Below are positions 15,122 to 21,790 of a stretch of 22,787 nucleotides of DNA, one piece after another. Source of the DNA: Methanosarcinales archaeon. GTDB taxonomy: Archaea > Nanobdellota > Nanobdellia > Woesearchaeales > CG1-02-33-12. Location of the stretch: the NCBI GenBank assembly GCA_017610505.1, contig JAFCBX010000005.1, positions 1 through 22,787 on the forward strand. Direction: 5' to 3'. Every line of letters begins with the position of its first letter. Position 1 is the stretch's first letter. The position numbers were made by a program, and so were the translations under genes. The notes beneath the pieces are model-generated. The model saw only the letters and a list, made by a program, of their open reading frames with translations, ran no database searches and was not told the origin of the DNA.

Positions 15122-15627
15122 TACTGCTCACCTTCCTTCAGATAATCATTGATTTTGTTTTCAAGATTTTTGTACAATTCCCTGACTTTTGGCTTTTGTT
15201 TTTCAGCAAAATCTACAATTTTTTTGTAACTGTCCACCACTTTTTCATCCATCAATGGTTTTATTATCCTAAACTTTCTTTTGTTTGACATCTCGCTTAT
15301 TCTTTTCTCAAGAAGTTCGTCGCTGAACATGTCTGCTATCTTATTATCATAATTATTTTCAATGCCAATTTTGCTTATATCCAAAATATAATCCTTAAAC
15401 TCTTCAGGGTTTTCTCTCATAATTCCTTTTGTATAATCCAAAAGCTCGTCAATATTTTTTCCAGCAATGCCATACATTGGCTGTTCTTGTTTTTCAGTAA
15501 CCACAACCACTTTTTCTTGTACAACTGGTTTTGTTGCCTTTGTTCTTGTGCATCCAACAGCAAAACATCCTGTTGTTGCAATTGCTCCACTCAAAATTAA
15601 AATCCCAATAGTTCTTTTCAAGCCCAT
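15121..15627 (-). CDS. Lipoprotein-like secreted protein, first gene of the surface cluster
   Basis: 168 residues. A classic signal sequence (MGLKRTIGILILSGAIATTG) is followed by two possible acylation cysteines, Cys21 and Cys26; AVGC at 23-26 is the better lipobox. A Val/Lys-rich linker follows. The mature domain (~55-168) is alpha-helical and charged (IDELLDYTKGIMRENPEEFK, and a C-terminal VRELYKNLENKINDYL helix). No family recognised. A TATA-like element at 15647-15657 is centred about 27 nt before the ATG, so the message is leaderless and this gene heads the cluster. The start is well supported because the signal peptide begins at once. Confidence 0.75.
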   Translation of the reverse strand: MGLKRTIGILILSGAIATTGCFAVGCTRTKATKPVVQEKVVVVTEKQEQPMYGIAGKNIDELLDYTKGIMRENPEEFKDYILDISKIGIENNYDNKIADMFSDELLEKRISEMSNKRKFRIIKPLMDEKVVDSYKKIVDFAEKQKPKVRELYKNLENKINDYLKEGEQ

Positions 15628-15646
15628 CTTAGGATAACATCAGCAT

Positions 15647-15657
15647 TTATTTTTAAT
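15647..15657 (-). promoter_or_regulatory. Promoter of the surface-protein cluster
   Basis: ATTAAAAATAA on the minus strand is centred ~26 nt upstream of ATG 15627; there is no Shine-Dalgarno match, consistent with a leaderless first gene. Confidence 0.45.
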
Positions 15658-15753
15658 AAGCGTTTCAGAAAAAAAAGATTGAGATTTTTGTAATTTTTGT
15701 AAATAATTGTAGAATAAGTGTAAATTTTTTGGAGAATTGCAGTTTAGAAATTC

Positions 15754-16410
15754 CTAGGCCTTGTTTTTATTTTGAGCTATAAAACAATAATAATCCCTGC
15801 TGTCTTTCCAGATTTTGAGAATTTTGAAATTATGATAATGTTTTTTTATAAATTTTTTATTATAGATAAAGTGAGCCAGCCCTTTCTCATTACCTATTGT
15901 TGGAACATATGTTCTTGGAGCTATTTTTTTAGCTGTCTTGATAAGATAATCCCTAACCTTGCTCTTGGAAATCCTTCCGCTAAGGGTTATAAAAACAAGT
16001 CCTCCTGGCTTCAGCACCCTCCCAATTTCTTTTATTACCTTTTTTATTTCACTGATTTTACCATGCTGCAAAACTTGAACACTTACTACAGCATCAAAAT
16101 AATTAGTCCTGTAAGGCAGTTTGTTAAAAATATTTCCAATTTTCAGATTGATTTTCAGATTTTTTTCTTTTAGCGTTTCCTTAATAATCTTCAGTCCCTC
16201 TGGTGCATAGTCTATTCCAAGGGTTTCAAATCCTTTCTCTACCAGATAAATTAGATTTCGCCCTGCCCCACACCCTAAATCAAGAATTCTCTTAACTTTA
16301 TTTTCTTTAAAAAGCTTCATTACCCTATTCATATCCTCATGGGGCTTTAGTATATTGTAATGACTACAATTTATTCCCTCTTTTTTGTATATCCTATTCC
16401 ATTGAAGCAT
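15754..16410 (-). CDS. Class I SAM-dependent methyltransferase (type 11-like)
   Basis: 218 residues. Motif I is ILDLGCGAGRN (42-52), the strand-2 acidic residue is in GIDYAPEG (70-77), motif II is the FDAVVSVQVLQHG segment near 104-116, and motif III is IGRVLKPGGLVFITL. The fold is certain; the substrate is not. The N-terminal WNRIYKKEG start is common in small-molecule and ubiE-type methyltransferases. Transcription is divergent from the CYTH gene; a TATATA element near 16433-16438 lies 26 nt before the ATG, so the message is leaderless. The 126-nt gap to the surface cluster separates the two units. Confidence 0.85.
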   Translation of the reverse strand: MLQWNRIYKKEGINCSHYNILKPHEDMNRVMKLFKENKVKRILDLGCGAGRNLIYLVEKGFETLGIDYAPEGLKIIKETLKEKNLKINLKIGNIFNKLPYRTNYFDAVVSVQVLQHGKISEIKKVIKEIGRVLKPGGLVFITLSGRISKSKVRDYLIKTAKKIAPRTYVPTIGNEKGLAHFIYNKKFIKKHYHNFKILKIWKDSRDYYCFIAQNKNKA

Positions 16411-16432
16411 TTAATTTATTATATTTTGGTTC

Positions 16433-16438
16433 TATATA
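16433..16438 (-). promoter_or_regulatory. TATA element of the methyltransferase gene
   Basis: TATATA is centred about 26 nt upstream of ATG 16410 on the minus strand. Confidence 0.5.
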
Positions 16439-16522
16439 ATCTTTTCTAAATCCAAAGAGAAGAGTTTATTTTTTGTGTGACTAAATTAGTACTTAGATTG
16501 ACAGCACAAACCAGGCAAAAGC

Positions 16523-16530
16523 TTTAAATA
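16523..16530 (+). promoter_or_regulatory. TATA box of the CYTH-domain gene
   Basis: TTTAAATA is centred 27 nt before ATG 16553, with no ribosome site, indicating a leaderless message. Confidence 0.55.
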
Positions 16531-16552
16531 ATCTAACCAAAGAGCTAAAACC

Positions 16553-17044
16553 ATGATAGAACTGGAAAGAACATACTTAGCAAAATATCTTCCTAAAGAG
16601 CTAATGAACTGCAACTCAAAGGAAATTATTGATATTTATATTCCAAAATCAAGTGTTCACCCTACACTAAGAATCAGAAAAAATGGCAGTGAATATGAAA
16701 TAACCAAAAAAGAGCCAGTTAAGGGAAATGATTCTTCTCATCAAAGAGAACAAACAATTATTCTTACAGAATCTGAATTCAGAGAACTCGCACAGATAGA
16801 CGGAAAACGAGTTAGTAAAATAAGGTATTGTTATAATTATAATGGCAGAACAGCTGAGATAGATGTATTTCAGGGCCCTTTAAAGGGATTAGTTGTTGTA
16901 GATTTTGAATTCAAAGAAATAGGGGAGAAGGATTCTTTTGAAATGCCTGATTTTTGTTTAGCAGATGTAACGCAGGAGAAATTTATTGCTTTGCTGGTGG
17001 CATGCTTTGCGGAAAATCCTATGAAGACATTGAAAATGACTTAA
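16553..17044 (+). CDS. CYTH-domain protein (triphosphate tunnel metalloenzyme family)
   Basis: 163 residues, the length of a single CYTH domain. It begins IELERTYL (2-9), the ExExK-type signature with Arg in place of Lys. Other conserved charged strands follow: LRIRKNGSEYEITKKEPV, HQREQTI, ISKI-type KIRYCYNYNGRTAEIDVF, and LKGLVVVDFEF. Such proteins form an eight-strand tunnel that binds triphosphates or polyphosphate with divalent metal; members include thiamine triphosphatase, tripolyphosphatase and class IV adenylate cyclase. The specific activity here cannot be read. The gene stands alone with its own leaderless promoter. Confidence 0.85.
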   Translation: MIELERTYLAKYLPKELMNCNSKEIIDIYIPKSSVHPTLRIRKNGSEYEITKKEPVKGNDSSHQREQTIILTESEFRELAQIDGKRVSKIRYCYNYNGRTAEIDVFQGPLKGLVVVDFEFKEIGEKDSFEMPDFCLADVTQEKFIALLVACFAENPMKTLKMT

Positions 17045-17083
17045 AGAGGTTTAATTATTCTAAATTATTTTTAAATCCAAAAC

Positions 17084-17090
17084 TATAAAA
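17084..17090 (+). promoter_or_regulatory. TATA box of the DUF357 gene
   Basis: TATAAAA is centred 27 nt before ATG 17114; leaderless arrangement. Confidence 0.55.
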
Positions 17091-17113
17091 ACAAAAAGAA
17101 TTTTTTAAATATA

Positions 17114-17401
17114 ATGAAAGAAATAACTGATGAAAAGCTGGAGAAGTACTTTAATATCACAGGCCAAGCCTTGAAAAAAGCCAAAGACAACATAACAAAA
17201 GATGATTCAAAGAAGGATTCAGCAATTGAATTTCTTGACATGGCCCAGCGTTACTACAAAGATGCCAAATACTTCAAGGAAAAAGATGATTATGTGAATG
17301 CATTCGCGGCCTTAAGCTATGCACATGGCTGGCTTGACGCTGGAGCAAGAATTAAGCTGTTTGATGTCCATGACTCTAAATTATTTACTGTTGATGATTA
17401 A
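17114..17401 (+). CDS. DUF357 family protein
   Basis: 95 residues, all helical. FLDMAQRYYKDAKYFKEKDD followed by YVNAFAALSYAHGWLDAGAR matches the conserved archaeal DUF357 pattern (alternating A, Y and G in a two-helix hairpin). The family is archaea-specific and its function is unknown. The gene has a leaderless promoter, and its 3' end overlaps the 3' end of the convergent DUF1461 gene by 17 nt. Confidence 0.88.
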   Translation: MKEITDEKLEKYFNITGQALKKAKDNITKDDSKKDSAIEFLDMAQRYYKDAKYFKEKDDYVNAFAALSYAHGWLDAGARIKLFDVHDSKLFTVDD

Positions 17402-17990
17402 TTTTTTCTATAATTTTTATTAAAAGAACAAGCAATAATGACAAAATAAATGCAACCACAATAAACCTTATAAAAAACTCCCTAAAGAAAGATTGCTGGT
17501 AAACCCTAATCATTAATGAGCCAAAACTAAACTGCCAGTTGCCCTGGGGAAAAAGGACTATGTGAAATAATTTAAAAAAACTATTAAAAAATAGTGAAGC
17601 AATTAAAGAAAACAAGGCAATTAAAAACATTATTAATGCAGCTTTTTTAAAGTGATTAAGGTGTATTTTCCTTTTGTAAATCAATACAAAAAATCCAATT
17701 AATAAAGCAGTAAAAAGAAACTCTTCAAATATAATCAACCTTTTAACATCTGCCATGTGTGATTTCTCATCTTCACTGAAATCAACGTTTAATTCATTGC
17801 TAAAGCCAGTTATGTATTTTGTTACATTCCTGTCAATTTCTAAATGACTTGGATTGTCTGAATATTTTTTTATAAGCGAACCATGAAAAGAAGCTGAATA
17901 AAGATAACAGTTAAAAGAGCCAAGGATGATTATAAAAGCTATTAATAATGAAATTAAAAAATCTTTTTTTATTTTTTTAGATTTAAGCAT
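17385..17990 (-). CDS. DUF1461-family integral membrane protein
   Basis: About 201 residues from ATG 17990; ATGs at 17999 and 18029 are also in frame. Four membrane helices are seen: one near the N-terminus (FLISLLIAFIIILGSF), a pair in the middle (FEEFLFTALLIGFFVLIY, AALIMFLIALFSLIASLFF), and one C-terminal (FFIRFIVVAFILSLLLVLLI). The segment FHIVLFPQGNWQFSFGSLMI matches the DUF1461 signature (F-H-x-x-F-x-x-G-x-W-x-F). The large loop between helices one and two is probably extracellular. Function unknown. It overlaps the end of the DUF2284-like gene by 8 nt from ATG 17990, so it is the third gene of the cbf5 operon. The shorter start is chosen because longer ones overlap the previous gene more. 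Confidence 0.75.
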   Translation of the reverse strand: MLKSKKIKKDFLISLLIAFIIILGSFNCYLYSASFHGSLIKKYSDNPSHLEIDRNVTKYITGFSNELNVDFSEDEKSHMADVKRLIIFEEFLFTALLIGFFVLIYKRKIHLNHFKKAALIMFLIALFSLIASLFFNSFFKLFHIVLFPQGNWQFSFGSLMIRVYQQSFFREFFIRFIVVAFILSLLLVLLIKIIEKINHQQ

Positions 17991-18498
17991 TAAACTCATA
18001 GCCTCCAAGGGAAACAAGATAAACAACATTATTCAGATATTCCTGATTTTCAACTATGTGCTTTGGCGGCCACCCCCATTTTAATGTGATTCCTATATTT
18101 TTCATCAATTTAGTTACATTAACACCATGTGCTTCTGGTGACGAAACAATTTTTGTTAATTTATTTTCTTTAGCTGCCTTAGCTTGCTCAGTACCATGTA
18201 ATTTTCTTGCCTGTGGCTGCCAGATTCTTGGATTATACCACTGCCTTGGATGTTCTGACCATTCAGGATGATTTATTCTCATTCTTTCTGCAAATTCACC
18301 TACATTAAACTGTGTATAAATAATATACAAATCTTTTTCAAAATTAAGAACTCCATCAATTAGAGGCTGGTTTGGTGGGCACCCCTCTCTTTTGCCGTAA
18401 TTTGGACAGCCATTTGAGTGTTTATAATATTCGTTTTTACAAAGATCTTGTATTTCCTCCTTATATGGAATTAGTTCTGGTTCTATTTTTTTAATCAT
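17983..18498 (-). CDS. DUF2284-like Cys-containing protein
   Basis: 171 residues from ATG 18498. Cys20, Cys31 and Cys40 occur in LCKNEYY, GCPNYGKREGCPPNQP, which matches the C-x(n)-C-P-x-Y-G-x(4)-C-P-P pattern of DUF2284 predicted metal-binding proteins; the usual fourth nearby Cys is not obvious. The C-terminal part has GWPPKHIVENQEYL and ends in a YLVSLGGYEF strand. A metal or Fe-S site is inferred only. The gene starts 1 nt after the cbf5 stop (TAA-A-ATG) with no ribosome site. An in-frame TTG at 18516 is less likely. Confidence 0.7.
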   Translation of the reverse strand: MIKKIEPELIPYKEEIQDLCKNEYYKHSNGCPNYGKREGCPPNQPLIDGVLNFEKDLYIIYTQFNVGEFAERMRINHPEWSEHPRQWYNPRIWQPQARKLHGTEQAKAAKENKLTKIVSSPEAHGVNVTKLMKNIGITLKWGWPPKHIVENQEYLNNVVYLVSLGGYEFNA

Positions 18499-18499
18499 T

Positions 18500-19492
18500 T
18501 TACTGGTTTTTCTCAATCATTGGGTATGTTCCAGGAAGCATGAAAACCTTTTCTGTTTTTACTGCAAGGCCTCTTTCACCAAGCATTTCCTCTGAATCCA
18601 GCTTTGCATTTCCATAGCAGATAAGCTCTCCTTTTAATGTCATTACAGCAACAATATCTTCTTTCTCTATTCCTGACTCAAGCTCTGAGATTCCAGGCAC
18701 ATTAAGATTTGCACCATGGCATAAACTGTCAACTGAGCTGTCAAGAACATATATTTTTGGAAGGTGTTTTACAGCATTTTCAATTGGCTGCATGCAATAA
18801 TGCAGGTATTTTTCATTTCCCTGCTCATAATAATAAAAAGCGTCTGTCAAGTCCTGTAAAGTAACTAATGTATTTTCATTGAAAGGCCCTACTTTTGTCC
18901 TCCTTAGCTCAGCCATATGAGCACCACAGCCAAGCTTTTGGCCAATATCATGTATAAGCTTTCTTATATATGTTCCTGCCTGGCAGCCAACCTTAAATAA
19001 GACATCCTTGCCTTCAATTTCCATAATATCAAAATAATATACTTGCCTTTCCCTTAATCTCCTTTTAACAGAGCTTTTTATTGGCGGCATCTGCATTATC
19101 TTGCCTACAAATTCATTGCATACCTGATAAATCTCATGCTCTGGAATCTCCTTGTGTACATGCATCAATCCAACATATTCTTTTCCTGCCTTAAGCAATG
19201 TCTGCACTATTCTCGTTGCCCTGCCGGTTGCTATTGGCAAAACACCTGTAACACCCGGATCAAGAGTGCCAGAGTGTCCTGCCTTGCTTATATTAAGGAT
19301 TTTCTGCAAATAAGCGCTAACCTGATGTGATGTAGGACCTGGGGGCTTATCAATATTTACAATGCCATAATTTATTAGCTCTTTTACAGACCTTTTATCT
19401 GGCTCGCATCCAAATTTTGATGAAGTTACAGATTTCCTTCTAACCAGAATCTTTCTTTTAATCTTTTCAAAAGGCAGTAAATCTTTTTCCAT
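18500..19492 (-). CDS. cbf5: Cbf5, H/ACA RNP pseudouridine synthase (archaeal TruB)
   Basis: 330 residues. The catalytic motif AGHSGTLDPGVTGVLPIATGRATR holds Asp78. NIDKPPGPTSHQV (46-58) is the preceding TruB signature, and the GTYIRKLIHDIG segment is conserved in the family. The C-terminal ~80 residues (VLDSSVDSLCHGANLNVPGI onward) form a PUA domain. The archaeal/eukaryotic N-terminal extension (KSVTSSKFGCEPDKRSVKELI) distinguishes it from bacterial TruB. It isomerises uridine in rRNA guided by H/ACA RNAs, and can modify tRNA U55. A TATA-like element at 19511-19522 lies ~25 nt before the ATG. It heads an operon with the DUF2284 and DUF1461 genes. Confidence 0.95.
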   Translation of the reverse strand: MEKDLLPFEKIKRKILVRRKSVTSSKFGCEPDKRSVKELINYGIVNIDKPPGPTSHQVSAYLQKILNISKAGHSGTLDPGVTGVLPIATGRATRIVQTLLKAGKEYVGLMHVHKEIPEHEIYQVCNEFVGKIMQMPPIKSSVKRRLRERQVYYFDIMEIEGKDVLFKVGCQAGTYIRKLIHDIGQKLGCGAHMAELRRTKVGPFNENTLVTLQDLTDAFYYYEQGNEKYLHYCMQPIENAVKHLPKIYVLDSSVDSLCHGANLNVPGISELESGIEKEDIVAVMTLKGELICYGNAKLDSEEMLGERGLAVKTEKVFMLPGTYPMIEKNQ

Positions 19493-19548
19493 ACCGAGAA
19501 AGAGTTTTTTGTTATTTAATAAGCTTTTGCTTTAATGAAATTTCTCTA

Positions 19549-19764
19549 TTAAATACTCTTGGTTTGTATGTAATAACCAGCACCCAAATCAAAATATTCA
19601 ATTACCCTGCCCATTATTTCATATGCTTTGTCCTTGTAATAAACAATCTGCCCTTTATTATACTTTTTGTTTTTATCCTTAGGAAAAAACATAGCTTCTT
19701 CTTTTTTTCTAATAAACTCTACTCTTCCTTCCAGGTTCTCTTTTTTAAGAATCTCTTTTTTCAT
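19549..19764 (-). CDS. Small protein downstream of rpl31e
   Basis: 71 residues. The N-terminal half is charged (KKEILKKENLEGRVEFIRKK); the C-terminal half reads as a small beta domain: KGQIVYYKDKAYEIMGRVIE, then DLGAGYYIQTK. It follows rpl31e by only 7 nt, in the place where other archaea often have eIF6 or L18a, but shows no likeness to those. The spacing and protein-like composition support a real gene. No family recognised. Confidence 0.6.
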   Translation of the reverse strand: MKKEILKKENLEGRVEFIRKKEEAMFFPKDKNKKYNKGQIVYYKDKAYEIMGRVIEYFDLGAGYYIQTKSI

Positions 19765-19771
19765 TTAGGTT

Positions 19772-20284
19772 TCAGTCAGAACTCTTTTTTACTTTTAATT
19801 TTTCTTCTTTAACTGCTTTTTTATCTTCTACTGGTTTCTTTTCTTTACTCTTTGTTCCCTTGGATTTTTCTTCTGTTTTCTTTTCAGGTTGTTTTTCTTC
19901 TTTCTTTTCAAGCTGCTTTTTTTCTTCTTTTTTAGGTGTTACTTCCTTTTTTTCTTTTTTCTTTACTGGCTTTTTCTTTTCTTCCTTTGGCTTTTCAACA
20001 GGTGCTCCTACAAGCTCAGCTTTAACTAAATCATCATCATATTTTTCAGCCTTTACTTTAACCTTATGCGGTGGATTTTTTATTCCGTGCTCCCAAACTT
20101 TCAGGTTTAGATATTTTCCAATTTTGATATTATCAGATTTCATATGCTTTGCTAAGAATTCTTTTAAAGCTTTGATAGTTTTTTTTGCCCTTTTGTATTT
20201 TGGAGCTTTCTGGAATTCCTTTCTGAGGGGGATTATATACTCTCTTTCTAACACAACTTTTGATTTTTCCTCTTTCTTTGCCAT
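19772..20284 (-). CDS. rpl31e: Ribosomal protein L31e with Lys/Glu-rich C-terminal extension
   Basis: 170 residues, about twice the usual archaeal length. Residues 1-92 are a normal L31e: LEREYIIPLRKEFQKAP, RAKKTIKALKEFLAKHMK, IKIGKYLNLKVWEHGI, then a KNPPHKVKVKAEK segment. Residues ~93-170 are a low-complexity Lys/Glu/Pro tail (VEKPKEEKKKPVKKKEKKE and similar). The start is ATG 20284, 1 nt after the L39e stop (TAA-A-ATG). L31e sits at the peptide exit tunnel of the large subunit, so the tail would project near the nascent chain. That placement is family knowledge; the role of the tail is unknown. Confidence 0.93.
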   Translation of the reverse strand: MAKKEEKSKVVLEREYIIPLRKEFQKAPKYKRAKKTIKALKEFLAKHMKSDNIKIGKYLNLKVWEHGIKNPPHKVKVKAEKYDDDLVKAELVGAPVEKPKEEKKKPVKKKEKKEVTPKKEEKKQLEKKEEKQPEKKTEEKSKGTKSKEKKPVEDKKAVKEEKLKVKKSSD

Positions 20285-20285
20285 T

Positions 20286-20459
20286 TTATGCCTTTGTCTT
20301 TGTCCTTCTCCAGGATCTCTTTATCTCAGTATGCCTGCCAGGATGGACTCTTCTTCCCTTTCCATAGATTTTCATGACTGTCCAGAAAGGGGCCCATCTA
20401 GTCTGCTTGTGCAGTCTTGCAAGCCTTAGTTTCCTGCTTAAATGTTTGTATGTTGCCAT
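20286..20459 (-). CDS. rpl39e: Ribosomal protein L39e
   Basis: 57 residues on the minus strand, ATG at 20459-20457, TAA at 20288-20286. The product begins MATYKHLSRKLRLARLHKQ, continues TRWAPFWTVMKIYGK and ends in SWRRTKTKA. This matches the small basic L39e (KHLAKKLRLAK..., R-x-P-x-W, W-R-R-x-K). It lines the nascent-peptide exit tunnel. It lies between the PDCD5 gene and rpl31e with TAA-A-ATG junctions at both ends, the standard archaeal order. It is slightly longer than the usual ~51 residues. Confidence 0.93.
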   Translation of the reverse strand: MATYKHLSRKLRLARLHKQTRWAPFWTVMKIYGKGRRVHPGRHTEIKRSWRRTKTKA

Positions 20460-20460
20460 T

Positions 20461-20781
20461 TTATTTCCTTATCATCTTAAATTTGTGTTTTTTTGGCTGT
20501 AATCTCATTAAAAGGTTTTTTAATGCGTCATCATCAACTGTTTTTATCTGGCCAGACTGTATTGCCTGACTCAATAAAACAAGCAGCTGAATTGCCAGCT
20601 CAGGATGTGCTGTTTTTAGGTTGCCATATCGTTCCAATGCTTTTTTTGTTAATACTTTCTTAACCAAAAGCTCGAGTTGAGCAATCTGTTGCTGTACTTG
20701 TGCTTCTCCTGAATTAGCCTCTTGTTGTTGTCTTTGAAGTTCATCAAGTTTTTTCTTTTTAAGTTCCTCAATATCATTCAT
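20461..20781 (-). CDS. PDCD5-family DNA-binding protein
   Basis: 106 residues, family length. The N-terminal helix MNDIEELKKKKLDELQRQQQ is followed by the conserved core AQLELLVKKVLTKKALERYG-NLKTAHPELA, and a basic C-terminus (LMRLQPKKHKFKMIRK). Archaeal members bind double-stranded DNA and are encoded beside S19e and L39e, as here. The ATG overlaps the S19e stop (ATGA, 20778-20781), so translation is coupled. Precise cellular role is not established. Confidence 0.92.
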   Translation of the reverse strand: MNDIEELKKKKLDELQRQQQEANSGEAQVQQQIAQLELLVKKVLTKKALERYGNLKTAHPELAIQLLVLLSQAIQSGQIKTVDDDALKNLLMRLQPKKHKFKMIRK

Positions 20782-21611
20782 TTTGTTTTTTTAGCTTTTT
20801 CTGCCAGCTCAGCAGCAGTTGGAACTTTGTCTTCTTTTTTTGCTTCAGCTTTGCCTTCTGGTTTACCAGCCTTTGGTTTCTCTTCTTTCTTAGGCTCTTC
20901 TTTTTTCTCTTCAACCTTGTTCTCTGCTTTAGCTTCAGCAGGTTTTTTGATTTCCTGTGATTGTTTAATTTTGATATCCTGTTTTTTTACTTCTGATTTT
21001 TTCTCAACTTTTTCTGTTTTTTGAGCAATCGGTTTTTCTTCTTTTAACTTTTCCTTAACATCTTTAGGTTTTTTCTCAATTTCTTCAGATTTTTTGATTG
21101 TTTTTTCCTCTGGTTCTTTATTAACTTTCTTTATTGGTTTCTTTTCTTTAACTTCAGCAGGCTTTTTTGGTATTGTTTGTGGTTTTTTGCCGGAGATTTG
21201 GGCAGCAACCTTATCAAGGAGAGATATTCCTTTTGGACTGATTATCCTTCCTTTATGAACCCCTTTTTCTGCTTTTTTAACAAGCTCTGCTTCTTCAAGC
21301 TGTTGTAATATTAATCTTATTATTTTTCCAGAACCACTGTAAAATTTCTCAGGCTTAACGCCCCTATTTTTTTTGCCGCCATATTTTGTTCTTAGCTTTG
21401 AGACACCAATTGGTCCAAGTTTATGGATTGTTCTTAATATGGCAGCAGCTCTTACATGCCACCAATCATCTCTTGAAGGAGACCTCTCCTTATGAGCGCC
21501 TGTCTTAACAAACTCTGCCCATGCAGGGGGCTTCATAGAAGGTACTTTTTTTAGTTCTAAGGCTATTTTTTCTATTAATTCGTTCTGAGGAACATTATAA
21601 ATGTCTTTCAT
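20778..21611 (-). CDS. rps19e: Ribosomal protein S19e with long Lys/Glu-rich C-terminal extension
   Basis: 277 residues from ATG 21611; the S19e domain itself is residues 1-140. It has YNVPQNELIEKIALELK, PPAWAEFVKTGAHKERSP, WWHVRAAAILRTIHKLGPIG, SKLRTKYGGKKNRG, and a final IISPKGISLLDKVA helix. Residues ~141-277 are a low-complexity tail of Lys, Glu, Pro and Ala, nearly doubling the protein. The TTG at 21632 is in frame but unlikely, because GGAGTGAT at 21616-21623 is a ribosome site for ATG 21611 and family members start M-x-x-x-Y-x-V-P. S19e is essential for small-subunit maturation. It is the first gene of the operon; a TATA-like TTTAAATA lies at 21639-21646. Confidence 0.93.
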   Translation of the reverse strand: MKDIYNVPQNELIEKIALELKKVPSMKPPAWAEFVKTGAHKERSPSRDDWWHVRAAAILRTIHKLGPIGVSKLRTKYGGKKNRGVKPEKFYSGSGKIIRLILQQLEEAELVKKAEKGVHKGRIISPKGISLLDKVAAQISGKKPQTIPKKPAEVKEKKPIKKVNKEPEEKTIKKSEEIEKKPKDVKEKLKEEKPIAQKTEKVEKKSEVKKQDIKIKQSQEIKKPAEAKAENKVEEKKEEPKKEEKPKAGKPEGKAEAKKEDKVPTAAELAEKAKKTK

Positions 21612-21637
21612 TAAAATCACTCCATTATTCAACTTTC

Positions 21638-21648
21638 TTATTTAAAAA
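21638..21648 (-). promoter_or_regulatory. Promoter of the S19e-L31e operon
   Basis: TTTTTAAATAA on the minus strand lies about 30 nt before ATG 21611, giving a very short leader. Confidence 0.45.
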
Positions 21649-21675
21649 CAACGGCTTAAAAGTTCTTAATTAGCT

Positions 21676-21697
21676 TTTTAAACAAATTAGTTTAAAA
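21676..21697. repeat. 8-bp AT-rich inverted repeat
   Basis: TTTTAAAC and GTTTAAAA are perfect complements separated by 6 nt. Lies upstream of the S19e promoter. With this base composition chance is a fair alternative. Confidence 0.35.
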
Positions 21698-21712
21698 TAG
21701 AACCATTAAACC

Positions 21713-21735
21713 TATTAAATAAACCTTATTTAATA
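21713..21735. repeat. 10-bp AT-rich inverted repeat with 3-nt loop
   Basis: TATTAAATAA and TTATTTAATA are perfect complements around ACC. Could be a cruciform, a terminator for unseen transcripts, or an operator. It is longer than most chance repeats but very AT-rich. Confidence 0.4.
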
Positions 21736-21790
21736 TTATTCTCTAGAAAACCAGAAAAGGAGGATTATTTAAAAAGCTTGTGTTTGTTAA

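Noticed and set aside
10159..15627. Prophage, integrative element or CRISPR interpretation of the surface cluster
   Set aside because: No integrase, transposase catalytic motif, capsid or portal gene, att-like direct repeats or spaced CRISPR repeats were seen; the HTH alone is not enough.
19860..20429. Ser/Phe-rich frame on the plus strand opposite L31e and L39e
   Set aside because: Mirror image of the Lys/Glu-rich tail codons; no ribosome site or family likeness.
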